A stretch of DNA of 41,329 nucleotides from Oscillospiraceae bacterium (GCA_015068085.1 SVLF01000022.1:1-41329); one strand, 5' to 3'; counted from the first letter of the stretch, positions 6,808 through 15,976 are shown. Numbers and translations are program-made. The notes: generated by a model from the sequence alone, not told the origin.

Positions 6808-9800
6808 ATGAAAAATTTACTTGATTTTAAATTCACATCATCAAACGGTGTTGTTTTAAGTGAATCCGGAGAAAAACAGAGCTTTGTCGCAAAACGTGAG
6901 CCTATCGGCGAAAAATGTTTTGCTGAAGACACTGTGTTTTCCTTTGTTGCAAACGGAGATGTTGAGCTTTCGGAATATATTGTTCTGGAATATTCCTGCT
7001 TTGGAATTCTCCGCCCGGAAGAGAATGATGCCGCAGTACTTTCGGCGTTGCGCGCGGATGATAAATTTCCGCTGGTTGTTTATTCCGACATAACGGCGAA
7101 TAATGCGCTTCACAGAGTTATTGCAAAGGCGCCGTCCGGAAAATTCAGCGCAATTTGCTGTGAGTATCGGGCGGATAAGATGCCGGTTGCATGTTTTGAA
7201 ATTCACAGTCTCTATACCTGCGGGAGAGAAGAGCTTCCCGAGGCGTTTGACAAGGGTGAGAATATTGCCGTGAACGAATTCACACCTGTGGATATTTCGG
7301 GATTGTTTAATGATAAATATAATTTTGACGAAAACAAAAGTATAATTGACAGCGGCGTATTCTTTAACAAAAAAACGGTTTCGGCATACGGAGTTCCTTT
7401 TAACGTGGGAACAGATGAGCGGAATATAGTTTCGCCGGATGCCCCGCCGAAGGAAAATGATGAACCGATAGTCAACTTCGGCGCGCATACAACGCGGGGG
7501 CTTTGCAGACCTGTGAGCCGCGATAGTGAAACCGTGGTTGAGATTGGCAAAAAAGCAAGTGAGATATTTTTTATTCTTACGCTTTCGAAAAAGCGTCATA
7601 TGAGAACGAAGTACGCCGTGGTAAGCTCGGTTCTCGGTACACCGTACGTCGATGTTGTGGAGCCGTTAAGGGTTGAGGATGTCGAGTTTTTTATGGCAGA
7701 GGTTGTTTATAAGGATGGCAGACGTGATACGCATCTTCCGCTCAATCTTTACACCGGAAGACATGGCATTTCAGGTGATGTATCCGTATACGGCATTCCG
7801 TGCGACGGAAGTGAGATAAAAAAGCTTATTATCCGCAACAGAATGCTGGAAACAGATGTTTCGCTTGCGGCGGTGACGGTCAACGAAACAGAAAAACGTC
7901 TTTATCCCGATATGTGTATTCCGGAAAAAGAAGAAAGAATAATGCATAATGCAGACGGTGAAAAGCACATAACCCTGGATGATAATATTCTTACCGTAAA
8001 AAACGGCGCATTGTATATGAAGCTTGATACCTCAAAAGGCTTATGGCTTTCTGAAATGAAAAACGCCTTTATTCCGGGTATGAAGATAAAAAGCGGAAGT
8101 ATGCTGAAACTTCGTGATGAAAAAGGAAATATTACATCTGATTTTCAGTATATTTCTTCTACTGTTAGGGAAAATACGGCGGAAATAAAATACGATTTTA
8201 ACGGCGTTATTTTCCAAATCGGTGCGGACATAAGCGGAGAAAATTCGGTAAAATGGACGCTTGAGGTTAATAACCGAACAGACGCGGAATTTAAAAAAGG
8301 TATTATCTTCCCATGTATTTCGGGGATTGATTTTGGTGATGCTTCAGACAACTGGTATTTCGTGCCCAAATATCAGAACATAGAAAGCAACGAGATGTTT
8401 TTTATGTATGAGGAATCAGCTCCGTCTTTCCCGATGCAGTTTATGGATGTTTTCTCGAAAAAGGCACAGGGCGGAATGGCGCTTACAACCGAGGAGCGCG
8501 GACTTGTTACGCGAAAATATGCGCTCGAAAAGAATGACAGCGGCATAGAGTTTTATGTTGAGTATCCGGTGATTTACGGAGATATTGGTGCAAAGGAAAG
8601 CTTTAAAGCTTCGCCTGCTGTTGTTACCTGCCACGAGGGTGATTGGAAAAAAGCGTTTGATATCTATAAAGAATGGCTTTCGTCGTGGTATAGTCCGTAT
8701 AAATGTCAGAACAAGCAATGGTATCGGGAGTGCTTCTGGCTCCTTGCGGAAATAACTGATTTTTATGAAACTCGTGAGATTACAAAATTCCCGTGCTGGT
8801 ACGACGAAGGAAAGAAAAAATTCAATTTTCGTGATATTCTTGAAGAACAAAAAGAAATTACGGGAGTTTACCCTGATATCCTGCACATGTGGTCATGGAC
8901 AAACCAGTTTGTAAATGGTGAGTATGCGATAAAGTGGGGGAATTTCGGCGGAGAAGATTATGACAAATACGGCGGGGTAGAGGCTTTCAGAAATGCGCTT
9001 CACGATATAAAGGATAATATGGGGATAAACGTTTCTCTGTATATGCATCCGACGCTTCTTACCGAGGCATATCCACAGTCGGAAAGGTTTTTCCCGACAA
9101 GCAAGGTTGTCAATGAAGCCGGCGAGAATATAACCATTATCGGAAACTCAACAAGAATGTGCCATGCGGAGAACAGCTGGCGTGAGTTTGCGCTTTCAAT
9201 GTATCCGAGGATTTACAAAGAGCTCGGTATTACGCTTCTTTATGTTGACGAGTTCTCGCTGAGAATTGAAAACAGATGCTACGCGCCCAACCACGGGCAT
9301 AGAGTTCCGTCAAGTCTGCTGAAAACAGATAATGACTTTATCACACGCCTTCGCGAAAGCATGCCGGAGGAGGTTGTGCTTTATGGAGAATATGCGGCAG
9401 TGGATGTAAATGCAAGATATATCGACTGTAACATTTCGTATTACATTCTTGATTCGATTGTTGATATGATTGAAACGGCAAGACGTGTCGGTGACGGAGA
9501 TGACAGAATGTCACGCGTGTTTATGAATGTTTACAGGTTTGCGTTCCCTAAAATTGTTCAGTTGATTCTTCCAATGGCGATGAGAAAAATAAGTTGGCAT
9601 CCACAAAAGTTTATGTTCTTCAACGGTGAGGCTGTTTATGATGCCTTTTGGGATACGGAGGAATCAAGAGGTACAGAATTCAATACAAAAGCGTATAAAA
9701 TCAAAAAGGCATATGCTGACTGCTTCACAAGTGATAGCCCCGAAATGATGATTGAAACAGAGTCTCCGGCTATATGCATAAACAAGTTCCCGGCAAAGAT

Positions 9801-10008
9801 AAGGACGCTTTACACAATTTATAATAGGGCGTATTCGACATATCGCGGTACGGTGTTAAAAATCCCTCATACTGTAGGAATGAGATACTATGATGTATGG
9901 AATGAAAAAGAGCTTGAAGTGAATGTTTCTGACGGATTTGCGGAAATTTTCATGGAAATAGGTGCAATGGAAATGGGATGCATCGTTGCGGAAAAGGTTG
10001 AATGCTAA
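6808..10008 (+). CDS. Large cytoplasmic putative glycosidase (DUF6259-like)
   Basis: 1066 residues, no signal peptide, ribosome binding site AAGGAGA 5' of the ATG. The N-terminal 600 residues are beta-rich with Trp/Tyr-containing strands. Residues about 630-900 look like a TIM-barrel glycosidase core (HMWSWTNQFVNGEY, NVSLYMHPTLLTE, LLYVDEFSLRIENRC, VLYGEYAAVDVNARY), with acidic residues at strand ends that could be catalytic. The pattern resembles the DUF6259 group of putative glycosidases; I base this on recalled motifs, not a search. Lacking export signals, it would act on imported oligosaccharides. It follows the ROK and SIS genes by 32 bases, so the three form one catabolic unit. Confidence 0.6.
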   Translation: MKNLLDFKFTSSNGVVLSESGEKQSFVAKREPIGEKCFAEDTVFSFVANGDVELSEYIVLEYSCFGILRPEENDAAVLSALRADDKFPLVVYSDITANNALHRVIAKAPSGKFSAICCEYRADKMPVACFEIHSLYTCGREELPEAFDKGENIAVNEFTPVDISGLFNDKYNFDENKSIIDSGVFFNKKTVSAYGVPFNVGTDERNIVSPDAPPKENDEPIVNFGAHTTRGLCRPVSRDSETVVEIGKKASEIFFILTLSKKRHMRTKYAVVSSVLGTPYVDVVEPLRVEDVEFFMAEVVYKDGRRDTHLPLNLYTGRHGISGDVSVYGIPCDGSEIKKLIIRNRMLETDVSLAAVTVNETEKRLYPDMCIPEKEERIMHNADGEKHITLDDNILTVKNGALYMKLDTSKGLWLSEMKNAFIPGMKIKSGSMLKLRDEKGNITSDFQYISSTVRENTAEIKYDFNGVIFQIGADISGENSVKWTLEVNNRTDAEFKKGIIFPCISGIDFGDASDNWYFVPKYQNIESNEMFFMYEESAPSFPMQFMDVFSKKAQGGMALTTEERGLVTRKYALEKNDSGIEFYVEYPVIYGDIGAKESFKASPAVVTCHEGDWKKAFDIYKEWLSSWYSPYKCQNKQWYRECFWLLAEITDFYETREITKFPCWYDEGKKKFNFRDILEEQKEITGVYPDILHMWSWTNQFVNGEYAIKWGNFGGEDYDKYGGVEAFRNALHDIKDNMGINVSLYMHPTLLTEAYPQSERFFPTSKVVNEAGENITIIGNSTRMCHAENSWREFALSMYPRIYKELGITLLYVDEFSLRIENRCYAPNHGHRVPSSLLKTDNDFITRLRESMPEEVVLYGEYAAVDVNARYIDCNISYYILDSIVDMIETARRVGDGDDRMSRVFMNVYRFAFPKIVQLILPMAMRKISWHPQKFMFFNGEAVYDAFWDTEESRGTEFNTKAYKIKKAYADCFTSDSPEMMIETESPAICINKFPAKIRTLYTIYNRAYSTYRGTVLKIPHTVGMRYYDVWNEKELEVNVSDGFAEIFMEIGAMEMGCIVAEKVEC

Positions 10009-10029
10009 ATTTGTGTATACAGGAATTGG

Positions 10030-10062
10030 TGCGGCGAAGCGGATGCTTCGTCGCATCTTTTG
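10030..10062 (+). terminator. Terminator after the putative glycosidase
   Basis: Stem TGCGGCGAAGC (10030-10040), loop GGAT, then GCTTCGTCGCA (10045-10055) with one G-U pair, followed by TCTTTTG. It lies 22 bases after the stop codon and before a strong new promoter. Confidence 0.75.
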
Positions 10063-10105
10063 TCGCTCACATATTTTGCAAGGCTTGGAAAAAATAAAAA
10101 ATCTA

Positions 10106-10134
10106 TTGCATCGAAAACTTAAATTTAGTATAAT
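10106..10134 (+). promoter_or_regulatory. Sigma-A-type promoter for the Lrp-aminotransferase-ispE operon
   Basis: TTGCAT (10106-10111), a 17-base spacer and a perfect TATAAT (10129-10134), in AT-rich sequence 32 bases before the start codon of the Lrp-type gene. Confidence 0.75.
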
Positions 10135-10166
10135 AGATATATTATATAAAAAAGGAGAGAAGTGCT

Positions 10167-10649
10167 TTGAAAAACGCTATTTTGGAATTGCTTGAAAAAG
10201 ATGCGAAAATGTCTGCGGAGCAGATTGCGTCTTCGCTTGATATGAAGGTTGAGGATGTTGCCGCCGCCATTGAAGAATACGAGGAGAAGGACATTATTGC
10301 GGGGTATAAGACTCTTATCGACTGGGATAAGGTCGGCGATGAGGGCGTTACGGCACTTATCGAGATAAAGGTTGTTCCCCAGCGCGGACAGGGCTTTGAA
10401 CGCATTGCAGAGCGTATGAGCCAGTATGAAGAGGTTGAGAGCGTGTATCTTATGTCCGGCGCATATGATCTTGCCATCACAATCCACGGTAAGACCTTGC
10501 GCGAGGTTGCAGGATTTGTGTCAGACAAGATTGCGCCGCTTGAATATGTCACAAGCACAGCAACTCACTTTGTGCTTAAAAAGTTCAAAGACAAGGGCGT
10601 TATGTATACGAACACAGAAAAAAATCAGGAACGCGGATATGCGTTTTAA
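10167..10649 (+). CDS. Lrp/AsnC-family transcriptional regulator
   Basis: 160 residues, starting at a TTG codon: AAGGAGAG (10152-10159) is correctly spaced, and the GTG at 10162 would run into TGA at once. Residues 1-50 form an AsnC-type helix-turn-helix, with MSAEQIASSLDMKVEDVAAAI as its first part. Residues about 60-140 form the RAM ligand-binding domain (ALIEIKVVPQRGQGFE, VYLMSGAYDLAITI). Lrp/AsnC proteins sense amino acids and often control a neighbouring transaminase. The aminotransferase gene starts 21 bases downstream, a pairing common in Clostridia, so local control of amino-acid metabolism is likely. Confidence 0.88.
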   Translation: MKNAILELLEKDAKMSAEQIASSLDMKVEDVAAAIEEYEEKDIIAGYKTLIDWDKVGDEGVTALIEIKVVPQRGQGFERIAERMSQYEEVESVYLMSGAYDLAITIHGKTLREVAGFVSDKIAPLEYVTSTATHFVLKKFKDKGVMYTNTEKNQERGYAF

Positions 10650-10670
10650 TAATTCCGGAGGAGATATATT

Positions 10671-11831
10671 ATGGACTATAATACAAAACTGTCATCCCGT
10701 GCAAGCAGTATAAAACCTTCGGGAATTCGTAAATATTTTGACCTGATATCGGGAAGTGATGTTATTTCACTTGGGATAGGCGAGCCGGATTTTGTCACGC
10801 CGTGGCATATTCGTGATGCGGGTATTGCGTCTCTTGAAAAGGGCTATACATACTATACCCCGAACGCGGGAACAATGGAGCTTCGCCAGGCTGTAACCGA
10901 TTATATGAAGCGTTCGTTTTCGCTTTCTTATGATCCGAAGGATGAGGTTGTTGTTACCGTCGGCGGAAGCGAGGCTATTGACCTTGCTATGCGTGCGCTT
11001 ATAAATCCGGGTGACGAGGTTATCGTGCCGGAACCATCGTTTGTTTGTTACGGACCTATTGCATCGCTTGCGAGCGGTGTTCCGGTTCATGTTGCAACGG
11101 TAGCGGAGGACGATTTTAAGCTTACTCCGGAAAAGCTTGAAGCTGTGATAACTCCGAAGAGTAAATTGCTTGTTCTTCCGTATCCCAATAATCCTACCGG
11201 TGCAATTCTCGAACGTCATGAGCTTGAAGCGCTTGCGAAGATTATCGTAAAGCATGACCTTATGGTTATTTCCGATGAAATATACTCCGAGCTTACGTAT
11301 GGGACAAAGCATGTTTCGATTGCATCGATTGACGGTATGCGTGAACGCACCGTTGTAGTAAACGGATTTTCAAAATCCTATGCAATGACAGGGTGGCGCC
11401 TTGGATATGCATGCGCGCCAAGTGAGATTGCTGCGGTTATGACACGTATTCATCAGTATGGAATCATGTCGGCGCCCACTATGGCTCAGTTTGCCGCGGT
11501 TGAGGCGCTTAACAACGGTGATAAGGATATAGAAGCAATGCGCGAGGAATATAACCAGCGCCGCCGCTTTATGTGTGACAGATTCAATGCGATAGGGCTT
11601 ACATGCGCTATGCCGCAGGGTGCGTTCTATATGTTTCCGTGCATAAAATCGACGGGTCTTACCTCGGATGAGTTCTGTATGCGTCTGCTTCAGGAAAAGC
11701 ACGTGGCGGTAATTCCGGGCAATGCGTTCGGCGAGAGCGGCGAAGGCTTTGTCAGATGCTGTTATGCGGCTTCGATGAAAAATATTGCGAAGGCTCTGGC
11801 GAGAATAGAGGAATTTGTACAGTCACTTTAA
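10671..11831 (+). CDS. PLP-dependent aminotransferase, class I/II
   Basis: 386 residues, the usual length for fold-type I aminotransferases. Visible motifs are the N-terminal substrate segment LGIGEPDFVTPWHI, the cofactor-binding VGGSEAIDLAMRAL, LPYPNNPTG, ISDEIYSEL and the Schiff-base lysine in NGFSKSYAMTGWRLGY (Lys235). It is closest in pattern to the aspartate/aromatic and PatA (N-acetyl-diaminopimelate aminotransferase) group. The Lrp-type regulator is directly upstream and ispE directly downstream, all on one transcript. Amino-acid specificity cannot be read from the sequence. Confidence 0.9.
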   Translation: MDYNTKLSSRASSIKPSGIRKYFDLISGSDVISLGIGEPDFVTPWHIRDAGIASLEKGYTYYTPNAGTMELRQAVTDYMKRSFSLSYDPKDEVVVTVGGSEAIDLAMRALINPGDEVIVPEPSFVCYGPIASLASGVPVHVATVAEDDFKLTPEKLEAVITPKSKLLVLPYPNNPTGAILERHELEALAKIIVKHDLMVISDEIYSELTYGTKHVSIASIDGMRERTVVVNGFSKSYAMTGWRLGYACAPSEIAAVMTRIHQYGIMSAPTMAQFAAVEALNNGDKDIEAMREEYNQRRRFMCDRFNAIGLTCAMPQGAFYMFPCIKSTGLTSDEFCMRLLQEKHVAVIPGNAFGESGEGFVRCCYAASMKNIAKALARIEEFVQSL

Positions 11832-11849
11832 CGGTGTGGGTGTGATACT

Positions 11850-12743
11850 ATGAGATACGGTTTTGCAAAGGCTTATGCAAAGCTTAATTTAACGCTTGAC
11901 GTTTTGGGGTTACTTGATGACGGATATCACGATCTGGAAATGGTGATGCAGAGTGTGTCGCTCTGTGATTCCGTTGCTGTAAGAATAGGCTGCGGCGGGG
12001 ATGTATCGTGTATATCGAATATATCGTATATACCTAACGATGAGCGCAATATTGCCGTGAAAGCGGCACGCGCATTTCTTGATGCTACGGGAATAAACTG
12101 TGGCGGAATAGCGATTGCGGTAGAAAAACGGATACCGTCAAGCGCCGGAATGGCAGGTGGAAGCGCTGACGGTGCCGCAGTGCTGCGGTTGCTTAACGAG
12201 TTGTGCAATTTCCCGCTTTCGGATGAAGAGCTGTGCGCGGTGGGACTTACCGTGGGTGCGGATGTCCCGTTTTGCCTTATGGGAGGTACAGCTCTTGCCT
12301 GCGCAAAGGGAGAGGCTATGACTGAACTCCGAGAGCTTCCTGATTGCTTTTTCGTTATAGCGAAGCCGGCTCGAGGAATGTCAACGAAAGCGGTTTTTGC
12401 CGAAATTGACAACCACCCCATAGAAAAGCATCCGGATACGGCGATGATGCTTTCTGCGATAGAAAAGGGTGATATATCATCAGTTGCAGCGAATGTATAT
12501 AATGTTTTTGAGCCGGTTGTGGCTGCTGATGTGAGGGATGTTGCTCGTATAAAAAACGTCATTCTTGACGGCGGTGCACTTTGCGCGGCGATGACCGGCA
12601 GCGGCAGTGCAGTGTTCGGGATATTCACGAACCGTGAAGAAGCGGAAAGGATAAAGAGAAAACTTGGTAGACGGTATGAAGATGTGTTTGTTGCAGAACC
12701 GGTCAGTTCAGAAAAGGTGCGCAGATGTGTGCTGATACCGTAA
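11850..12743 (+). CDS. ispE: 4-diphosphocytidyl-2-C-methyl-D-erythritol kinase
   Basis: 297 residues of the GHMP kinase superfamily. IspE hallmarks are present: the N-terminal AYAKLNLTLDVLGLLDDGYH, the ATP-binding loop PSSAGMAGGSADGAAVLRLLN and the C-terminal AMTGSGSAVFGIF. The enzyme phosphorylates CDP-methylerythritol in the non-mevalonate isoprenoid pathway in the cytoplasm. It is the third gene of the Lrp-aminotransferase operon, 18 bases after the aminotransferase stop; its own ribosome binding site is weak (GTGTGGGTG), so expression probably depends on read-through and coupling. Confidence 0.95.
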   Translation: MRYGFAKAYAKLNLTLDVLGLLDDGYHDLEMVMQSVSLCDSVAVRIGCGGDVSCISNISYIPNDERNIAVKAARAFLDATGINCGGIAIAVEKRIPSSAGMAGGSADGAAVLRLLNELCNFPLSDEELCAVGLTVGADVPFCLMGGTALACAKGEAMTELRELPDCFFVIAKPARGMSTKAVFAEIDNHPIEKHPDTAMMLSAIEKGDISSVAANVYNVFEPVVAADVRDVARIKNVILDGGALCAAMTGSGSAVFGIFTNREEAERIKRKLGRRYEDVFVAEPVSSEKVRRCVLIP

Positions 12744-12836
12744 GATATAACTTTTTTATTAATGAAAGTTGCAGATATAAATAAAAGTTAAAACTGCTAC
12801 TTTCTGCTTGACATTGGACTAATTTACATATAAAAT
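12744..12836 (+). promoter_or_regulatory. Promoter and leader region of the nagB-like gene
   Basis: A consensus -35 TTGACA (12808-12813), a 17-base spacer and TAAAAT (12831-12836) form a strong sigma-A-type promoter. The upstream AT-rich stretch (12748-12806) holds short imperfect inverted repeats (AACTTT/AAAGTT) that may mark the end of the ispE transcript, but there is no convincing terminator. Confidence 0.75.
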
Positions 12837-12884
12837 AATAAATAGCGACTTATACTGACTAAAAATTTAGGAGTTGAATAAAAA

Positions 12885-13652
12885 ATGATTAAAGAAATGA
12901 AAGCTGATAAGCTTAATATCAAGCTTTGCGAGTCCCGCTCAGAGCTCGGCGCTGTTGCTGCAGCAGATACTGTTGCTGCAATAAAGAAGCTTCTTGCAGA
13001 GAAGGACGAAATCAATATGATTTTCGCTGCTGCTCCGTCTCAGAATGAGTTCCTTGAAACTCTCAAGAACGACAAGAGCATTGACTTCTCACGCATCAAT
13101 GCATTCCATATGGATGAGTACATAGGCCTTTCTGCTGATGCACCGCAGGGCTTCGGTAACTTCCTCCGTGACAGACTTTTCGGTCAGGTTCCGTTCAAGT
13201 CCGTCAACTATCTCGATTGCTCCGCTGAGGATCCTGAGGCAGAGTGCGCACGTTACTCCAAGCTTCTCGAAGAGAACCCGACAGACATCGTTTGTATGGG
13301 TATTGGCGAGAACGGCCACATCGCATTCAATGACCCGCCTGTAGCTGACTTTAACGATCCGAAGCTTGTTAAGGTTGTTCAGCTTGACCTTGTCTGCCGT
13401 CAGCAGCAGGTTAACGACGGTTGCTTCGAAAAGCTTGACGATGTCCCGACACACGCTCTTTCTCTTACTGTTCCGGCTCTTATGCGTCCGAAGTACGTCT
13501 TCTGCATGGTTCCGGCTGCTACAAAGGCTCAGGCTGTTCATGACACAATCTACAACACTGAGATCAACGAGAAGTGCCCGGCAACAATTCTCCGTACACA
13601 CGATGCTGCAACGCTCTATATCGAGCCGGACAGCGCGAAGCTTGTTAAGTAA
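12885..13652 (+). CDS. nagB: Glucosamine-6-phosphate deaminase-like protein
   Basis: 255 residues of the NagB/6-phosphogluconolactonase fold. The NagB-type motifs are AFHMDEYIGLS (the MDEYVGL active-site loop) and GIGENGHIAFNDPP, where the usual sequence is GxGxDGHIAFNEP. NagB converts glucosamine 6-phosphate to fructose 6-phosphate and ammonia. The ATG at 12885 has AGGAG 11 bases upstream. The gene is monocistronic, with a consensus promoter and a strong terminator. Its codons are more uniform and C-ending than in the accessory genes, which suggests high expression. The Glu-Asn in place of the usual Asp-Gly run leaves some doubt on exact specificity. Confidence 0.85.
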   Translation: MIKEMKADKLNIKLCESRSELGAVAAADTVAAIKKLLAEKDEINMIFAAAPSQNEFLETLKNDKSIDFSRINAFHMDEYIGLSADAPQGFGNFLRDRLFGQVPFKSVNYLDCSAEDPEAECARYSKLLEENPTDIVCMGIGENGHIAFNDPPVADFNDPKLVKVVQLDLVCRQQQVNDGCFEKLDDVPTHALSLTVPALMRPKYVFCMVPAATKAQAVHDTIYNTEINEKCPATILRTHDAATLYIEPDSAKLVK

Positions 13653-13671
13653 TTAAATAACCCTGAAGTTT

Positions 13672-13708
13672 AACAACCGCAAAAGCCATCTGCTTTTGCG
13701 GTTGTTTT
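13672..13708. terminator. Strong terminator after the nagB-like gene, probably bidirectional
   Basis: Perfect 15-bp stem AACAACCGCAAAAGC (13672-13686) with GCTTTTGCGGTTGTT (13692-13706), loop CATCT, then TT. On the minus strand it also lies just past the remnant of the relQ 3' end. It may therefore once have ended convergent nagB and relQ transcripts. Confidence 0.85.
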
Positions 13709-13721
13709 ATATAGTCTTTTA

Positions 13722-13848
13722 TATTCACTTTTTGTCGCAGACTGTTCATTCTTATGTCAAGCTCTGCGCTGAGCTGTGAACAAAGATACAGATCTTTTGC
13801 CATTTCATCGGTGAATTCTGTATCTTTTTTGTATTTGAGCTGATACTC
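13722..13848 (-). pseudogene. Remnant of a relQ 3' end (about 42 codons)
   Basis: Read on the minus strand this encodes YKKDTEFTDEMAKDLYLCSQ, then LSAELDIRMNSLRQKVNI, matching the C-terminus of the intact alarmone synthetase at 35492-36181 with only a few substitutions. By hand count, 110 of the first 120 bases are identical (35497-35616 in the intact gene). Several changes are synonymous (TAC/TAT), so the copy comes from a coding sequence. The stop codon of the intact gene is missing here because of a two-base deletion in the TTTTATAT run. Similarity ends abruptly near 13848, and nothing upstream resembles the rest of the gene. Both copies point the same way and bracket the accessory region. 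Confidence 0.85.
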
Positions 13849-13920
13849 GGCAACGGAAAAGATTAGCAGTTTACATTTTTTATAATATATGCAACAATAT
13901 AGATAGAGATTGGGATGTTG

Positions 13921-13989
13921 TTTTGTGCAATTTACAGAATATACCAGTTGCAGCTCCGTGAAAATCGCACAAAGTATTTTTTGTGCAAT
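13921..13989 (+). promoter_or_regulatory. Candidate operator sites upstream of the AraC-type regulator
   Basis: TTTTGTGCAAT occurs twice in direct orientation (13921-13931 and 13979-13989), 58 bases apart. The second copy also forms an inverted repeat with GCACAAA (13967-13973): GCACAAA, 6 bases, TTTGTGC. The right half lies about 30 bases upstream of the -35 element. Direct half-sites upstream of a promoter suit an AraC-type activator, here perhaps autoregulatory. The link to this regulator is inference. Confidence 0.4.
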
Positions 13990-14018
13990 ATTTTGGTATT
14001 GTTCAGTAATATTTTAGG

Positions 14019-14047
14019 TTCACTATTATATTACTGTCTTATATAAT
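14019..14047 (+). promoter_or_regulatory. Promoter of the AraC-led accessory operon
   Basis: TTCACT (14019-14024), a 17-base spacer and a perfect TATAAT (14042-14047), 29 bases before the ATG of the AraC-type gene. The imperfect -35 fits a promoter that needs an activator. Confidence 0.65.
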
Positions 14048-14076
14048 TAACATATGAAATGAAGAGGTAATGTGTT

Positions 14077-14955
14077 ATGAAAACATATTTGCGTTACAAA
14101 GTTCTGAATGTGGTAGACATAAAGGAAATTATCGCTCTTGAATATCTTGATTTCGAAGGTAAATACAAGAACTATGTGGAAAAACATGATTTCTGGGAGC
14201 TTTGTTATGTGGAAAGAGGAACGGTTTTTCTCGATATGGATAATGAAAAACACAAGCTTTCTGAAAATGAAATTATGCTTATAGCTCCAAACACAATCCA
14301 TTCTTACTTTTCGGATAACGGAAACGAAACAAAAGTTTTTGTAATATGTTTTGAATCCTCGTCGCGGTTACTTAAATCTATGGGAGATATCCGCTTTTTT
14401 GCGGATGCTGAGAGGAGAGAATCTCTCAGAAGGATAATAAGTGAATGCAAGCAGACTTTTTGCTTTGATGAGAATGGAGCTATGGAGCTTCAGGAAAATC
14501 CTGCATTCGGAGGGATTCAAGCTATTTTGGTTCAGCTTGAGTATCTTCTCATATCGCTTTTGAGAACGCTTTCAACAGAAAAGAACCGGGAAGTGGTGTT
14601 TTTAAATGAGGATACATTTTACGAAAGTATAACCGATGTGATTATAGAGTTCTTAAAGACGAATGTTGAAAAGAAACTTACGCTTAAAGAAATTTGCGCT
14701 AAGGTTAATTACTCAAGTTCGTTTTTGTGCAGAAAATTCAAAGCGCAAACCGGAGAAACGATGATAGAGTTTTTCAATCGCCTTAAGGTTGAAGAGGCAA
14801 AAAAACGGTTGGTTGATACAGAGAAGGCTGTGGCGGCAATTTCTCTTGAACTTGGGTTTTCCGAGGTTAAATATTTTGGAGCGATATTTAAAAAGAATAC
14901 CGGGCTGTCTCCGACAGAATACAGAAAGAAAAATAAGATAGGAGGAAAGCTATGA
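14077..14955 (+). CDS. AraC-family transcriptional regulator with cupin sensor domain
   Basis: 292 residues. The N-terminal part (about 20-110) is an AraC-type cupin sensor (HDFWELCYVERGTVFLDMD, LSENEIMLIAPNTIHSYF). The C-terminal 100 residues hold the two helix-turn-helix motifs (LTLKEICAKVNYSSSFLCRK, AVAAISLELGFSEVKYFGAI) and end in the family signature FKKNTGLSPTEYRKK. Members bind small sugars or related metabolites and activate adjacent catabolic genes. Its stop codon overlaps the start of the phosphotriesterase-like gene (ATGA), and it opens a plus-strand run of eleven genes, so it is the likely local activator. Confidence 0.9.
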   Translation: MKTYLRYKVLNVVDIKEIIALEYLDFEGKYKNYVEKHDFWELCYVERGTVFLDMDNEKHKLSENEIMLIAPNTIHSYFSDNGNETKVFVICFESSSRLLKSMGDIRFFADAERRESLRRIISECKQTFCFDENGAMELQENPAFGGIQAILVQLEYLLISLLRTLSTEKNREVVFLNEDTFYESITDVIIEFLKTNVEKKLTLKEICAKVNYSSSFLCRKFKAQTGETMIEFFNRLKVEEAKKRLVDTEKAVAAISLELGFSEVKYFGAIFKKNTGLSPTEYRKKNKIGGKL

Positions 14956-15959
14956 TTACAACAGTACTGGGGGACATTCCTTCAACAGAACTTGGCGTAG
15001 TATCCTCTCATGAGCATATATTTATAGATATGCGTTGTTGTGTCGACATTACCGGCAACGAACTGGAATGCTTTTATGACAAAATATCCATGGAAAACCG
15101 TGCAGAGGTTTTCGCAGACCCTTATGCAATTTTAGATAACGCGCTTTTAGAAGGCGTTGACGATGCGGTTTTGGAGCTTGAATACTTTAAAAAATGGGGC
15201 GGAAATACAATTGTTGACTGTACACCTGACGAAATCGGACGCAATCCTGTTGCACTAAAAGAAGTCTCCGAACGAACGGGGGTTAATATAATATTAGGTT
15301 GCGGTCATTATTACCACAAGGCGCATTTTGATTATGTGAAGGATGCGACAGTAGAACAACTTGCCGTTGAAATGCGAAAGGATATACTCGAAGGAATCGG
15401 CGACACTGGAATAAGAGCGGGAATTATTGGCGAAATAGGGACAAGTGAGGTTGTTACGGAAGATGAAAAAAAGGTGCTGACAGCGGCAGGTATTGTCGGC
15501 GCAGAGACTGGAAAGGCGATTCATGTACATACCGATTTGTATACTGAAAACGGATTCGAAGTTATAGATGTTCTGACCCGAGAAGGCGTAAAGCCTGAAA
15601 AAATATGCATCGACCATATTGATGTTCTTCTCCGTCCGGATTATATCCGCGCACTTTTAGATAGAGGTGTGTATGTGGAATTTGACAATTTCGGCAAGGA
15701 GTTTTATGTTTCTGAGACCCGGCGCTTTGCATATGACCTTGAAAGAGTGCGTCTCATAAAGCAGCTTGTTGATGAGGGATACGGCGATAAAATTCTTGTT
15801 TGCAATGATATTTGCCTTAAAACTATGTGGAAAAAGTTCGGCGGTTGTGGCTATGCGCATATTTTGCGTGCAATCAAGGATATGGCAATTCAAAACGGCA
15901 TAACTGAAGGTCAGTATATGTCAGTTTTAACTGAAAACGTAAAAAATTTTTTAATGTGA
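14952..15959 (+). CDS. Phosphotriesterase-family metal-dependent hydrolase (lactonase-like)
   Basis: 335 residues of the amidohydrolase superfamily, Php/phosphotriesterase branch. Candidate metal ligands in family order are His20 and His22 (SSHEHIF), the bridging residue in IIGEIGTSE (Glu rather than carbamylated Lys, as in E. coli Php), His in AIHVHTD, His in CIDHID and Asp in VCNDIC. Members hydrolyse lactones, phosphoesters or related bonds in the cytoplasm. The start overlaps the AraC stop by four bases. In a sugar-catabolic operon, opening of a sugar-acid lactone is a reasonable guess but not shown. Confidence 0.85.
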   Translation: MITTVLGDIPSTELGVVSSHEHIFIDMRCCVDITGNELECFYDKISMENRAEVFADPYAILDNALLEGVDDAVLELEYFKKWGGNTIVDCTPDEIGRNPVALKEVSERTGVNIILGCGHYYHKAHFDYVKDATVEQLAVEMRKDILEGIGDTGIRAGIIGEIGTSEVVTEDEKKVLTAAGIVGAETGKAIHVHTDLYTENGFEVIDVLTREGVKPEKICIDHIDVLLRPDYIRALLDRGVYVEFDNFGKEFYVSETRRFAYDLERVRLIKQLVDEGYGDKILVCNDICLKTMWKKFGGCGYAHILRAIKDMAIQNGITEGQYMSVLTENVKNFLM

Positions 15960-15976
15960 TATGAGGTAGATACAAA

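Noticed and set aside
6856-7599. 247-residue minus-strand reading frame inside the putative glycosidase gene
   Set aside because: No ribosome binding site or recognisable motif; the plus strand has a clear coding pattern, so it is a shadow.
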